Part shown: piece after piece, positions 40,672 to 51,077 of the stretch
Numbering within the stretch: the stretch's first letter is position 1
Layout: each line of letters starts with the position of its first letter
Assembly: GCF_016905445.1 (NCBI RefSeq)
Contig: NZ_JAFEXF010000028.1
Span: 1 to 51,114, forward strand
From: Streptomyces sp. G44
GTDB taxonomy: Bacteria; Actinomycetota; Actinomycetes; Streptomycetales; Streptomycetaceae
Direction: 5' to 3'
DNA: 51,114 nucleotides
The notes under the pieces: model-generated
What the model saw: only the letters and a program-made list of their open reading frames with translations
What the model was told of the DNA's origin: nothing
Databases searched by the model: none
Translations under genes and position numbers: made by a program

Positions 40672-42264
40672 TTACACCGCCCCGGCACCCGTCAGCGAGC
40701 GCACCTCGGTCTCCGCATGCTTGGCCTCGTCCGCGGGTTCGCGTGAGGTCACCGTGCCCAGCCAGCCCGCGAGGAAGCCCAGCGGGATGGAGACGAGCCC
40801 CGGGTTCTCCAGCGGGAAGTACTGGAAGTCCACCCCCGGGAACAGGGAGTCGGGCCCTCCGGACACCACCGGTGAGAGCAGCACCAGTACGAGCGCGGGC
40901 AGCAGCCCCCCGTACACCGACCACACCGCGCCCCGGGTCGTGAAGTTCCGCCAGAACAGCGAGTACAGCAGCACCGGCAGGTTGGCGGACGCGGCGACCG
41001 CGAAGGCGAGGCCCACCAGGAACGCCACGTTGAGGTCGCGTGCCAGCAACCCGAGCCCGATCGCCAGGACGCCGATCCCGGCGGCGGCCACACGCGCCAC
41101 CGCCACCTCGCTGCGCGGCTTCGCGCTCCGCCGCCGCAGGGAGGCGTACAGGTCGTGCGCCACCGAGGCCGAAGAGGCCAGCGTGATCCCGGCGACCACG
41201 GCGAGGATCGTGGCGAAGGCCACGGCCGCGACGATCGCGAACAGGACCGCTCCGCCCGTGGAGTCCGCGCCGCCGCCCAGGTCGAGCGCCAACAGCGGAA
41301 CCGCCGTGTTCCCCGCGGCGTTCGATCCCCGCACCGCCTCCGAGCCCACGATCGCGGCCGCGCCGAAGCCCAGCACGATCGTCATCAGGTAGAAGCTGCC
41401 GATGAGCCCGATGGACCAGACGACCGAACGGCGCGCGGCCCGTGCGGTCGGCACGGTGTAGAAGCGGGACAAGATGTGCGGCAGCCCCGCGGTGCCAAGA
41501 ACCAGTGCCAGCCCGAGGCTGATGAAGTCGAGCCTGGCGGTCCAGTCGCCGCCGTACTTCAGTCCGGGCGCCAGGAACCGCTCGCCGTGGCCGCTGCGGT
41601 CGGCGGCGGTGCGCAGCAGTTGATCGAAGTCGCCGTGGAAGCGCACGAGGACAAGCACGGTCAGTGCCACCGCACCGCACACCAGCAGGACCGTTTTCAC
41701 GATCTGGATCCAGGTGGTGGCCCGCATCCCTCCCCACGACACATAGATCACCATGAGCGCGCCGACGCCGACCACCGTCCACGTCTGCGCCGCCCCGCTC
41801 GTCCCACCGAGCAGCAGCGCGACCAGCGAGCCCGCCCCCACCATCTGCGCCACCAGATAGAGAACGGACACGGTCACCGAGGAAGTTCCCGCCGCGATGC
41901 GCACCGGCCGCTCCCTCATCCGCGCGGCGACGACATCGGCGAGCGTGAACCGGCCGCAGTTGCGCACCAGTTCGGCCACCAGGAACAGCACGACGAGCCA
42001 GGCGACGAGGAAGCCCACCGAGTAGAGCAGTCCGTCGTACCCGTAGAGCGCGATCAGTCCGGAGATGCCCAGGAATGAGGCGGCCGACATGTAGTCACCG
42101 GCGATGGCGAAACCGTTCTCCATCGGGGAGAAGAGCCGCCCGCCCGCATAGAACTCCTCGGCCGAACCGCGTCTGTGGCGACTCACCCATGTCGTGATCA
42201 CCAGGGTGACAGCCACGAAGACGCCGAACAGGAGGAGTGCGAGGGTCTGGTGGTCGCCCGTCAT
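40672..42264 (-). CDS. Sodium:solute symporter (ActP acetate/monocarboxylate type)
   Basis: A 530-residue SSS-family transporter with about 13 transmembrane segments. Family features: GRLFSPMENGFAIAGDYMSAASFLGISGLIALYG near TM1-TM2, VSWGGMRATTWIQIVKTVLL, and GLALVLGTAGLPHILSRFYTVPTARAARRS. Closest in pattern to ActP/MctC-type acetate and pyruvate carriers. The ATG overlaps the stop of the DUF485 gene (ATGA). DUF485 partners of this kind accompany ActP in many bacteria. The cytoplasmic C terminus is short and charged. Confidence 0.92.
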   Translation of the reverse strand: MTGDHQTLALLLFGVFVAVTLVITTWVSRHRRGSAEEFYAGGRLFSPMENGFAIAGDYMSAASFLGISGLIALYGYDGLLYSVGFLVAWLVVLFLVAELVRNCGRFTLADVVAARMRERPVRIAAGTSSVTVSVLYLVAQMVGAGSLVALLLGGTSGAAQTWTVVGVGALMVIYVSWGGMRATTWIQIVKTVLLVCGAVALTVLVLVRFHGDFDQLLRTAADRSGHGERFLAPGLKYGGDWTARLDFISLGLALVLGTAGLPHILSRFYTVPTARAARRSVVWSIGLIGSFYLMTIVLGFGAAAIVGSEAVRGSNAAGNTAVPLLALDLGGGADSTGGAVLFAIVAAVAFATILAVVAGITLASSASVAHDLYASLRRRSAKPRSEVAVARVAAAGIGVLAIGLGLLARDLNVAFLVGLAFAVAASANLPVLLYSLFWRNFTTRGAVWSVYGGLLPALVLVLLSPVVSGGPDSLFPGVDFQYFPLENPGLVSIPLGFLAGWLGTVTSREPADEAKHAETEVRSLTGAGAV

Positions 42265-42815
42265 CGCTCCACCCCCTCATGCCGGGCCCCGCTCGGTGCC
42301 CGCCGCGGTTCCTGACGCTCGCCCCGCTTCCGCTTCCGCTCGAACACCGTCCACCGAAGGTCGAAAGCCACCCGGTCCCTGCGCAGCCGCGCGTGCCGGG
42401 CATACGCCCAGGTCAGCAGGAACGTCGTGAGGAACTGTCCGAGCCCGGCGAGCAGCCCCACGTTGATCGCTCCCGTGACGGGACGCGCCATCAGGCCCGG
42501 CGCCGCCGTCGCGGTCACGACGTACGCCACGTACCAGGTGAAGAAGACGGCGACGGCCGGGAAGGCGAACCGCCTGTACCGGCCGCGCACCTCCTGGAAC
42601 GCCGCGCTGCGCTGCACCTCCAGGTAGATCTCCGCCGCACTCGCGCTCGGTTGCCGCGGGTCGGCCCGGGGTGCGACCACAGAAACCGGCGCCCCCGTGC
42701 CGTCCAGCTCGTCCCAGCCGGAAGCGAGCGCGCCGCACCAGGGATCTCTGGGATCACCGGCCGGGCTCGGGTCGGCCCGGTCCGCACCGGCATCGGGCCT
42801 GTCGCGCATCTTCAC
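42261..42815 (-). CDS. DUF485 membrane protein
   Basis: A 184-residue protein. An Asp/Pro/Ala-rich N-terminal tail of about 55 residues precedes the DUF485 domain (EVQRSAAFQEVRGRYRRFAFPAVAVFFTWYVAYVV, then INVGLLAGLGQFLTTFLLTWAYARHA), with two transmembrane helices. DUF485 proteins are small partners of ActP-type symporters. I prefer GTG 42815 to ATG 42809 because AAGGAG sits six bases before it. Confidence 0.85.
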   Translation of the reverse strand: MKMRDRPDAGADRADPSPAGDPRDPWCGALASGWDELDGTGAPVSVVAPRADPRQPSASAAEIYLEVQRSAAFQEVRGRYRRFAFPAVAVFFTWYVAYVVTATAAPGLMARPVTGAINVGLLAGLGQFLTTFLLTWAYARHARLRRDRVAFDLRWTVFERKRKRGERQEPRRAPSGARHEGVER

Positions 42816-42944
42816 CGAACTCTCCTTGCCCGCAGCCCTGTTCGGCCGCGTGCCCAAGGATGGGCAGAGCGGGAAGATCCCTGACACTTCTCCCGGCGCT
42901 TCTTCACCCCATCAGGTGAAACGTCGTCAGATGCGCCCAGAGGT

Positions 42945-42984
42945 GGAGCCGGGCTCTCCGCCCCTGAGCGGAGAGCCCGGCTCC
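42945..42984 (-). terminator. parE terminator
   Basis: A perfect 16-bp stem (42945-42960 with 42969-42984) and an eight-base loop, 41 bases beyond the parE stop. Confidence 0.9.
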
Positions 42985-43024
42985 CGTGCCGTCCGTGTCG
43001 GCGGCCCTGCGGCCGGCGGCCCCG

Positions 43025-45148
43025 CTACGCGTCGATGCGCGAGCGGTCCAGCGTCGCCGCGGAGCTCGTGATGAACTCCTTGCGCGGTGCGACGTCGTTG
43101 CCCATCAACAGATCGAAGACCTGCTCGGCGGAGTCCAGGTCGGAGATGTTGATCCGCCGCAGAGTCCGGAAGCGCGGGTCCATCGTGGTCTCGGCCAGCT
43201 GGTCGGCGTCCATCTCGCCGAGGCCCTTGTAACGCTGGATCGAGTCCTTGTAGCGCACGTTCTTGCGCTGCATCTCGAGCAGCGTCTCGCGCAGCTCACG
43301 GTCCGAGTACGTGTAGACGTACTTGTCCTGCCCCTTCTTGGGCTGGACGAGCTCGATGCGGTGCAGCGGCGGGACCGCCGCGAACACCCGCCCCGCCTCG
43401 ACCATGGGCCGCATGTACCGCTGGAACAGCGTGAGCAGCAGGATCCGGATGTGCGCGCCGTCGACATCGGCGTCGACGAGCAGGATGATCTTTCCGTAGC
43501 GCGCCGCGTCGATGTCGAAGGTCCGGCCGGACCCGGCTCCTATGACCTGGATGATCGCCCCGCACTCGGCGTTCTTCAGCATGTCCGTCACGGACGCCTT
43601 CTGAACGTTGAGGATCTTGCCGCGGATCGGCAGCAGCGCCTGGAACTCGGAATTCCGCGCGAGCTTGGCGGTGCCGAGCGCCGAGTCACCCTCGACGATG
43701 AAGAGCTCGCTGCGCTCCACGTCGTCGCTGCGGCAGTCCGCGAGCTTGGCGGGCAGCGACGAGGACTCCAGCGCGGTCTTCCGGCGCTGCGCGTCCTTGT
43801 GCTGGCGGGCCGCGATGCGTGTCCGGGCGGCGGCGACGGCCTTTTCCATGACCGCGCGGGCCTGGGCCTTCGCGTCCCGCTTGGTGGACGTCAGGAACGC
43901 CTTGAGCTCCTTGGCGATGACGTTGGCGACGATGCGGTTGGCCGCGGAGGTGCCCAGCACCTCCTTGGTCTGGCCCTCGAACTGCGGTTCGGCGAGACGG
44001 ACCGTGACGACGGCTGTGAGGCCCTCCAGGGCGTCGTCCTTGACGATGTCGTCCTCGGCGACGCGCAGCACCTTCTGGGCGCGCATGGCCTCGTTCATCG
44101 TCTTGGTGAGGGAGCGCTCGAAGCCCGTCACGTGGGTGCCGCCCTTGGGGGTGGCGATGATGTTGACGAAGGACCGGACGGTCGTGTCGTACCCCGTTCC
44201 CCAGCGCAGCGCCACGTCCACACCGAGCTCACGGGTGACCTCGGTGGGGGTCATCTGGCCGTGGTCGTCGAGGACCGGCACCGTCTCCTTGAAGGTGCCC
44301 TGACCGGAGAAGCGCAGGACGTCGCAGACAGCCTTGTCCTGGGCCAGGTACTCGCAGAACTCGCTGATGCCGCCATCGAAGCGGAAGGACTCCTCGCCCT
44401 TCGTGCCGCCCTCGCCGAGACCGAACTCGTCGCGCACGACGATGGTCAGGCCCGGCACCAGGAAGGCGGTCTGACGGGCGCGCTGGTGCAGGTTCTCCAG
44501 CGACAGCTTGGCGTCCTTCAGGAAAATCTGCCGATCCGCCCAGTAACGCACGCGCGTGCCGGTGCGCGTCTTGGGGATCTTCTTGACCTTGCTGAGCTTC
44601 GCCGACGGGTCGAAGGGGGCCTCGGGCCCCATCTTGGCGAAGGCGCCGGGGACGCCGCGCCGGAAGCTGATGGCGTGCGTGTGCCCGGCGCGGTCCACCT
44701 CGACGTCGAGACGCGCGGAGAGGGCGTTCACCACGGAGGCGCCCACGCCGTGCAGACCGCCGGAGGCGGCGTAGGAGCCACCGCCGAACTTGCCGCCCGC
44801 GTGGAGCTTGGTCATGACGACCTCGACTCCGGAAAGGCCGGTCTTGGGCTCGACATCCACGGGGATGCCGCGGCCGTTGTCCCGGACCTCCACGGAGGCG
44901 TCGTCGTGGAGGATGACCTCGATGTGGTCGCAGTACCCGCCCAGGGCCTCGTCGACGGAGTTGTCGATGATCTCCCAGAGGCAGTGCATCAGGCCGCGGC
45001 TGTCCGTCGACCCGATGTACATGCCCGGGCGCTTGCGGACGGCCTCGAGCCCCTCCAGGACGAGCAGGTGCCGCGCGGTGTAGTTGGAACCGTCCCGGTC
45101 TGCTCCGGTCAGCAACGCTGTGGACGGCACGGACGTCTCGGCGGTCAC
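43025..45148 (-). CDS. parE: DNA topoisomerase IV subunit B
   Basis: A 707-residue ATPase subunit partnering ParC. The GHKL domain has EIIDNSVDEALGG (Glu59, Asn63), DNGRGIPVD and GGLHGVGASVVNALS. The TOPRIM domain shows EGDSALG and DADVDGAHIR for Mg2+ binding. The C terminus has RYKGLGEMDADQLAETTMDP. Length fits ParE rather than the longer GyrB. GTG at 45148 follows GAGGAG by eight bases. parC lies about 14 kb away on the other strand. Confidence 0.96.
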   Translation of the reverse strand: MTAETSVPSTALLTGADRDGSNYTARHLLVLEGLEAVRKRPGMYIGSTDSRGLMHCLWEIIDNSVDEALGGYCDHIEVILHDDASVEVRDNGRGIPVDVEPKTGLSGVEVVMTKLHAGGKFGGGSYAASGGLHGVGASVVNALSARLDVEVDRAGHTHAISFRRGVPGAFAKMGPEAPFDPSAKLSKVKKIPKTRTGTRVRYWADRQIFLKDAKLSLENLHQRARQTAFLVPGLTIVVRDEFGLGEGGTKGEESFRFDGGISEFCEYLAQDKAVCDVLRFSGQGTFKETVPVLDDHGQMTPTEVTRELGVDVALRWGTGYDTTVRSFVNIIATPKGGTHVTGFERSLTKTMNEAMRAQKVLRVAEDDIVKDDALEGLTAVVTVRLAEPQFEGQTKEVLGTSAANRIVANVIAKELKAFLTSTKRDAKAQARAVMEKAVAAARTRIAARQHKDAQRRKTALESSSLPAKLADCRSDDVERSELFIVEGDSALGTAKLARNSEFQALLPIRGKILNVQKASVTDMLKNAECGAIIQVIGAGSGRTFDIDAARYGKIILLVDADVDGAHIRILLLTLFQRYMRPMVEAGRVFAAVPPLHRIELVQPKKGQDKYVYTYSDRELRETLLEMQRKNVRYKDSIQRYKGLGEMDADQLAETTMDPRFRTLRRINISDLDSAEQVFDLLMGNDVAPRKEFITSSAATLDRSRIDA

Positions 45149-45588
45149 GCGGTTCGCTCCTCGCTGAATTTCAAGGGGGGTCCTTTGGGGTAAGGACGCG
45201 GCTTCGGTTGCCCGTCAGAGGGTACCGAGGCCTGGTAGAGCCGTTGTCACGCCACCCTCGGCGCAACGCAGACTAGCCCAGCATCGCATGCATGTTCGAT
45301 CCCTCGATGGGGTGAAGCGCACGTCACGTTCCCTTCGAGGCATGAACCATTTAGGCTCCGGGCACGTCCTCATGAACAACCGGCAACCCAGCCGGAGGAC
45401 ACCGACCTGCCAGACAGCGCGAACCCGTAAGACACGTAAGAGTCGCAATACGGCACATTCGCCGCCAACCGGCAACGGACAACCTCCTCAAAAAGAAATT
45501 TCGAGGAAAAGCCGCGAGCGGGAACGTTTTCGGCCTGGTTGGATGTTGACCCTGGTACGACAGCTCGTCGAGCTAGAGAAGAGGCGAC
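45149..45588. other. 440-base divergent region, parE / zinc-ribbon gene
   Basis: No gene is supported. It contains the parE promoter side, an A-rich stretch at 45480-45520 and TTGACC at 45546-45551, which has no -10 at the correct distance. Small frames here lack ribosome sites. Confidence 0.45.
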
Positions 45589-45819
45589 GTGACTACTGTT
45601 CTGACCCCCGCGAGCCCCCTGACGGCCGCTGATCGCTGCGACCGCTGCGGCGCCCAGGCATACCTGCGCGTCGTCCTGCTGAGCGGCGGCGAACTGCTCT
45701 TCTGCGCCCACCATGGCCGCAAGTTCGAGCCGGAACTCAAGAAGATCGCCGCTGAGATACAGGACGAGACGGAGCGCCTGACCGCCGTTCCGGAGAGCAC
45801 CACCGAAGAGGAACGCTGA
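45589..45819 (+). CDS. DUF7455-like small zinc-binding protein
   Basis: A 76-residue protein with one CxxC (CDRCGAQAY, residues 17-20) and a CAHH motif (FCAHHGRKF, 39-42), a plausible zinc site, followed by an acidic helix (KKIAAEIQDETERL). It is widespread beside hrdB in Streptomyces as far as I recall; function unknown. GTG at 45589 follows GAAGAGG. A large stem-loop follows the stop. Confidence 0.85.
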   Translation: MTTVLTPASPLTAADRCDRCGAQAYLRVVLLSGGELLFCAHHGRKFEPELKKIAAEIQDETERLTAVPESTTEEER

Positions 45820-45865
45820 CACCTCGCATCCACGACGAGCCAGCCCCGGCGCACCAGGCCGGTGA

Positions 45866-45905
45866 CGGGCGGCCGCCCCTGCCAACAGGCAGGAGCGGCC
45901 GCCCG
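45866..45905. terminator. Bidirectional terminator
   Basis: An 11-bp stem (45866-45876 with 45895-45905), one mismatch, then six more pairs (45878-45883 with 45888-45893) and loop AACA, between convergent zinc-ribbon and protease genes. Confidence 0.8.
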
Positions 45906-46038
45906 CTCTCGTCACAGGGGCTACCAGGCCCCTCCTGGGCCCACTGCACCGACGACCCTGCCCCCGGTCTCGCCGCCGACCTCATCGGTACCGTACGAGC
46001 CATCCCCTGAGCCCCCTCAGAAGGCTCCCTGAGGCTCC

Positions 46039-46869
46039 TCAGGCTCGGCCGCCCATCACCCTGACCGCGTCCGAGACGCGCGTGTAGACCCCCGGGCGGC
46101 CGGCGCGCCCGCAGCCGCTCCCCCAGGACACCAGGCCGATCAGCCGCCCCTGAGCGACCAACGGCCCGCCGCTGTCGCCCTGACAGGCGTCTCGACGGCC
46201 GTCCAGCTCACCGGCGCACAACATGGTCGTCGCCGTGTACTTGCCGTCGGCACTGCCCGGATACGCCTGCTCACACACCGTGTCGGGCAGTACGCGCACC
46301 CGCGCCGCGTGGAGCGTACGGGCGTAACTGCCCCCTCCCGTGGTGTCTCCCCAGCCGTAGACGGTGGCCTCAGTCTCCGCCTTGTACGCGGGGTCGCCCG
46401 GCCCCGCCATACCGATGACGGAGCTGGCGGGGAGCGGCTCGGCGAGGGTCAGCACCGCGAAGTCGCCGGAGTTGGTGTCGCTGTCGTACTCCGGATTGGT
46501 CCGGGCCTCGCTGACCGCGATCTCTTTCCCCTCCGCCGTGCCCAGGTCCTCCCGGTCGGCGATGACCTTCAGGTCCGTCACCCTGCTCAGCGGCACGCCC
46601 AGCACGCCCTCGCTGACACAGTGGGCGGCCGTCAGGACGGTCGTACGCCCGACGACGACAGCGCCGCAGAACTGTCCCGAGCGCGTACCCCCGAACCGGT
46701 CACGGCTGGCGAGCGCCACCACCCATGGACTCTCGGCGATCCGTACCGGACTGCCCCCGATGACGATGCTGTCGGCCGCCGCGGGCGCGGGGCAAGCCAG
46801 TGGCAGGGCGGCGGCAACGGCCACCGTGGCCAGCACCCCCGTCCACGATCGGGCGAAGGGACGACGCAT
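46039..46869 (-). CDS. Secreted trypsin-like serine protease (S1)
   Basis: A 276-residue extracellular chymotrypsin-fold protease. A signal peptide ends near AAADS (33-34). The triad is His83 (TAAHC), Asp136 (SGDFAVL) and Ser233 (GDSGGPL). Asp227, six residues before Ser233, is the trypsin specificity-pocket acid, so cleavage after Arg/Lys is predicted. Three disulfide-type Cys pairs are visible. IVIGGSPVRI marks the mature N terminus (IxGG). ATG at 46869 follows GAGGAG. Confidence 0.93.
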   Translation of the reverse strand: MRRPFARSWTGVLATVAVAAALPLACPAPAAADSIVIGGSPVRIAESPWVVALASRDRFGGTRSGQFCGAVVVGRTTVLTAAHCVSEGVLGVPLSRVTDLKVIADREDLGTAEGKEIAVSEARTNPEYDSDTNSGDFAVLTLAEPLPASSVIGMAGPGDPAYKAETEATVYGWGDTTGGGSYARTLHAARVRVLPDTVCEQAYPGSADGKYTATTMLCAGELDGRRDACQGDSGGPLVAQGRLIGLVSWGSGCGRAGRPGVYTRVSDAVRVMGGRA

Positions 46870-46940
46870 GCGATCTCCTCACTCTGGGCTGGGATGGCTT
46901 ACCCAGAGTGATTCAGCGCCGCATACCGCGCACCCGCGCG

Positions 46941-46983
46941 CGGAAGGCCCGAAGCCTCGTTGCCGAGGACTTCGGGCCTTCCG
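46941..46983 (-). terminator. hrdB terminator
   Basis: A 14-bp outer stem (46941-46954 with 46970-46983), a one-base bulge at 46969, then five inner pairs (46955-46959 with 46964-46968) and loop TTGC, beginning 27 bases beyond the hrdB stop. Confidence 0.88.
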
Positions 46984-47009
46984 GGGGACGCTCTGACGAC
47001 CTTCGAGGC

Positions 47010-48548
<1,539 letters not shown>

Positions 48549-49006
48549 GAACAACCTCTCGGAACGTTGGAAAACGGCTTCCGGCCCCGTCCATTGTGGA
48601 CCGGAGCCGACGACCGGCGGCTAGGGATGTGGGCCGACGGCGCGGGCGGGGGCCGGGGAGCTACACAGCGTCGCGGACGACTGCTGTATTCCTTCCTCGG
48701 CTATCACCTCTTAGGTCATCGCGCTGTTCCTTGGAGCGTTACGCCCAATCTACGTGGCCCGAGTCACACCCCGTAAGTACTCAAAAACGTCCAGATGCGG
48801 CCAGAAGCGACCTTTACACATGCACGAATGATCCCCCGATGTGCCGCCGCGCAACCCTCAAAATCGCGTCGCCGGACCCCGCCGGGCTCTTGAGGAACCC
48901 GTGGAGATCCGGCGACGGCTGGTGCGGCGAGGGAGCCGCCGGCCGCTCGGGGCCGGCGAGGCACCTGCCGCGGAGAACACACACGGCGGGCGGCGTGGTC
49001 GCGCGG
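48549..49006. other. 458-base gap between whiH and hrdB
   Basis: No gene. The 48549-48710 part is the long hrdB leader, 48716-48742 its candidate promoter, and 48750-49006 the 3' side of whiH. A small frame at 48764-48982 lacks a ribosome site. Confidence 0.5.
48716..48742 (-). promoter_or_regulatory. ECF-type hrdB promoter
   Basis: GTAAC (48742-48738), a 16-base spacer and CGATGA (48721-48716) form an ECF-like promoter with start near 48708, giving a leader of about 160 bases. hrdB of S. griseus is known to be driven by the ECF factor ShbA; the motif fits that class. Confidence 0.6.
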
Positions 49007-49897
49007 TCAGTGCTCGCGCGGGGCGGGCACGACGCGCTCCACCTCGGGGTGGACCGTGAGCAGCTGCCGCATCGCGGCCTCGGCCCCGGCCCCGTCGCCC
49101 GCCGCGAGCGCGTCGACGACGCGCGAGTGGTGCACGAGGGAGGTCTCGCTGGGACGGTCACAGCCGGTGACAGGTCCTCCGGAGACCTGGAGGGCGGCCG
49201 AGACGATGCCGGAGAGGTGCTCCAGCATGCGGTTGCCCGCGACCTGGATGAGGAGCGAGTGGAACTCCGCGTCGGCGCGCGAGAAGGTGATCGGGTCACC
49301 CTGGGCCAGCGCGTGCCCCATGATCTCGACCATGTCGACGAGGCGCTGCTGCACTTCCTCGCGGCCGTGCCCCGCGGCGAGGCGAGCGGCGAGCGGCTCG
49401 ATCATCCAGCGCAGCTCACCGAGCTCGCGCCGCTGGTCGTCACGCTGCGGCCCGAAGGCCCGCCACTCGATGATGTCCGGGTCGAGGAGGTTCCAGTCGC
49501 TGACGGGACGCACGCGCGTGCCGACGTTGGGCCGGGCGCTGACCAGGCCCTTGGCCTCAAGTACGCGCAGCGACTCACGGACGACGGTGCGGGAGACCTC
49601 GAAGCGCTGGCCGATCTCCTCGGGGACGAGCGGGCGGTCGGCGCCCAGATCGCCGGAGACGATCATCTGGCCGAGCTGTTGGACGAGTTGGCCGTGCAGG
49701 CCGCGCCCGCGGCTTCCGGACGCGCGCCGGCTCACGCGTCCCAGGTCGTGGTCGCCGCCGTCCCACATGGGGGCGACGACGCGGTCGCTGCCCCCAGGGG
49801 GCTCGGCGAACGGGTATCGGTCGAGGTCGCCCGGGCCGGCGAGACCGGAGTCGGCGGAGCGGGCGGTGGTCATCATGGTGTGCGCAAGGGTACTCAC
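49007..49897 (-). CDS. whiH: WhiH, GntR-family sporulation regulator
   Basis: A 296-residue FadR-subfamily regulator needed for normal sporulation septation in Streptomyces. The disordered N terminus (1-60) precedes a winged helix-turn-helix (about 66-130; VPEEIGQRFEVSRTVVRESLRVLEAKGLV) and an FCD domain (about 150-280) with WRAFGPQRDDQRRELGELRWMIEPLAARLA and the metal-binding-type His in FHSLL. The GTG start at 49897 (STLAHTMMT) agrees with what I recall of the S. coelicolor protein; no good ribosome site precedes it. Location next to hrdB is the conserved whiH position. The effector is unknown, possibly a carboxylate. Confidence 0.88.
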   Translation of the reverse strand: MSTLAHTMMTTARSADSGLAGPGDLDRYPFAEPPGGSDRVVAPMWDGGDHDLGRVSRRASGSRGRGLHGQLVQQLGQMIVSGDLGADRPLVPEEIGQRFEVSRTVVRESLRVLEAKGLVSARPNVGTRVRPVSDWNLLDPDIIEWRAFGPQRDDQRRELGELRWMIEPLAARLAAGHGREEVQQRLVDMVEIMGHALAQGDPITFSRADAEFHSLLIQVAGNRMLEHLSGIVSAALQVSGGPVTGCDRPSETSLVHHSRVVDALAAGDGAGAEAAMRQLLTVHPEVERVVPAPREH

Positions 49898-50056
49898 GGA
49901 TCAGTTGTCGGCGTGGCCTTCAACTCCCTTGAGGTCTTTGGTGAAAAGCACACGAAAGGGTGATCGCTTACCTCTCCGCAATTGACGCCTTATCGGAAAG
50001 AAATGAGCGTCCCCCGGGGAGTTGCGCACAGGCCCGGAACGGAAGACGGCGGATGA

Positions 50057-51077
50057 TCACCAACGGGCCCCGCTCCGCATCGCCGTGAGCACATACGCGC
50101 AGAGCAGAGCGGTCAGCGACAACGCCAGCGCCCCTCCCACAGGTTGCACGATCATGCGCATTCCTCCCGCCACATAACGCTCGGCCCCGAACGGCCACTG
50201 CATCAGCGCGAGCTCCCGCAGCCGCCCCGAGAGCCCGGTCGCCGACCGCACAGCAGGGCCTTCAACGGCCTTTTGTACGAGAGGTACGACGACGATCGGC
50301 ACTCCCAGCACAGCGGCCAGGCCCGCGGTGGTGGACCGGAAGACGCCGGCGGCAAGCACCCCCGCCCAGGCACACCCCGTGACCAGGGCCGCCCAACTCA
50401 CGCCCAGTGCAGCCCAGTCAGCGGGAACTCTGGTGAGCTCCTGTCCGTATACGAGATGAAGCACCACGGCGTCGACCCCCACCGTGAGCACGCCTGACAG
50501 CAGCGCCGTGGCGGCGGCGACGAGCAGTTTGGCGACGAGCAGCCCCAAGCGGCGTGGAACGGTGCCCCGGTCCACGGCGAGAGCAGGGTGGCGGAACTCG
50601 TCCCCGAACGCGAAAGCACCGAGCAACCCCGCGCCGAGAGCCGCCGGCGGCAGCGGCAGCTCCTGAGGCCAGGCGGCGAGCAGGCGCGGCTGCGGCGTGT
50701 GCCCGGCCCGCGCCAGCAGGACACAGATCAGCACCGAGGCGGCAAGGACCGCCACGAGGGTGATATAGCCGGTCGCCACACCTGTCAGGCGGCGCAGTTC
50801 GTACCGCAGGGGGCGGAGGGGGCTGCGGCCGGGCTGGACGGTGATGGGGGGCGGCAGGGAGGGGGTGGGGGCGTTCTGGGGGGCGGGGGAGGTGGGGAGG
50901 GAGGGGGGGCGGGGCGGCGGGGAGGGCCCCCACGCGGAGGGCGGGGGCGAGGGCGGCGGGCCCGGCCCTGGCGGACAGCTCAGGCTGCCAGGGCACCTCG
51001 CGCCCCCAGGGCAGGTCGCGGCGCACGCACAGCCCGGAGGCGACCTGGGGGCCGGGCCGGTCGGGGGGGGCGGGGAG
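50057..51077 (-). CDS. ABC-2-type transporter permease, 5' part broken at contig end
   Basis: The reliable part, 50057 to about 50839, encodes about 260 residues with six hydrophobic segments, starting ...RYELRRLTGVATGYITLVAVLAASVLI and ending LTALLCAYVLTAMRSGARW. It is the membrane subunit of an ABC transporter; substrate unknown. Upstream of 50839 the frame turns into a Pro-rich run from a very G-rich tract, while another leftward frame (about 50950-51077) reads protein-like RRDLPWGREVPWQPEL. So an indel error, a lost stop or two genes are possible. The first residues of the longest frames derive from adapter sequence. Confidence 0.55.

Noticed and set aside
42986..45193. Long rightward frame opposite parE.
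   Set aside because: Shadow of parE; amino-acid composition is Leu/Asp/Arg-heavy and it has no family motif.
45490..45588. Possible promoter TTGACC upstream of the zinc-ribbon gene.
   Set aside because: No -10-like hexamer at 16-19 bases; the nearest candidate is 22 bases away.
49990..49997. Sigma-WhiG-like -10 (TCCGATAA, leftward) upstream of whiH.
   Set aside because: It matches 7 of 8 bases, but no TAAA element lies 14-17 bases upstream, so a WhiG promoter is not supported.
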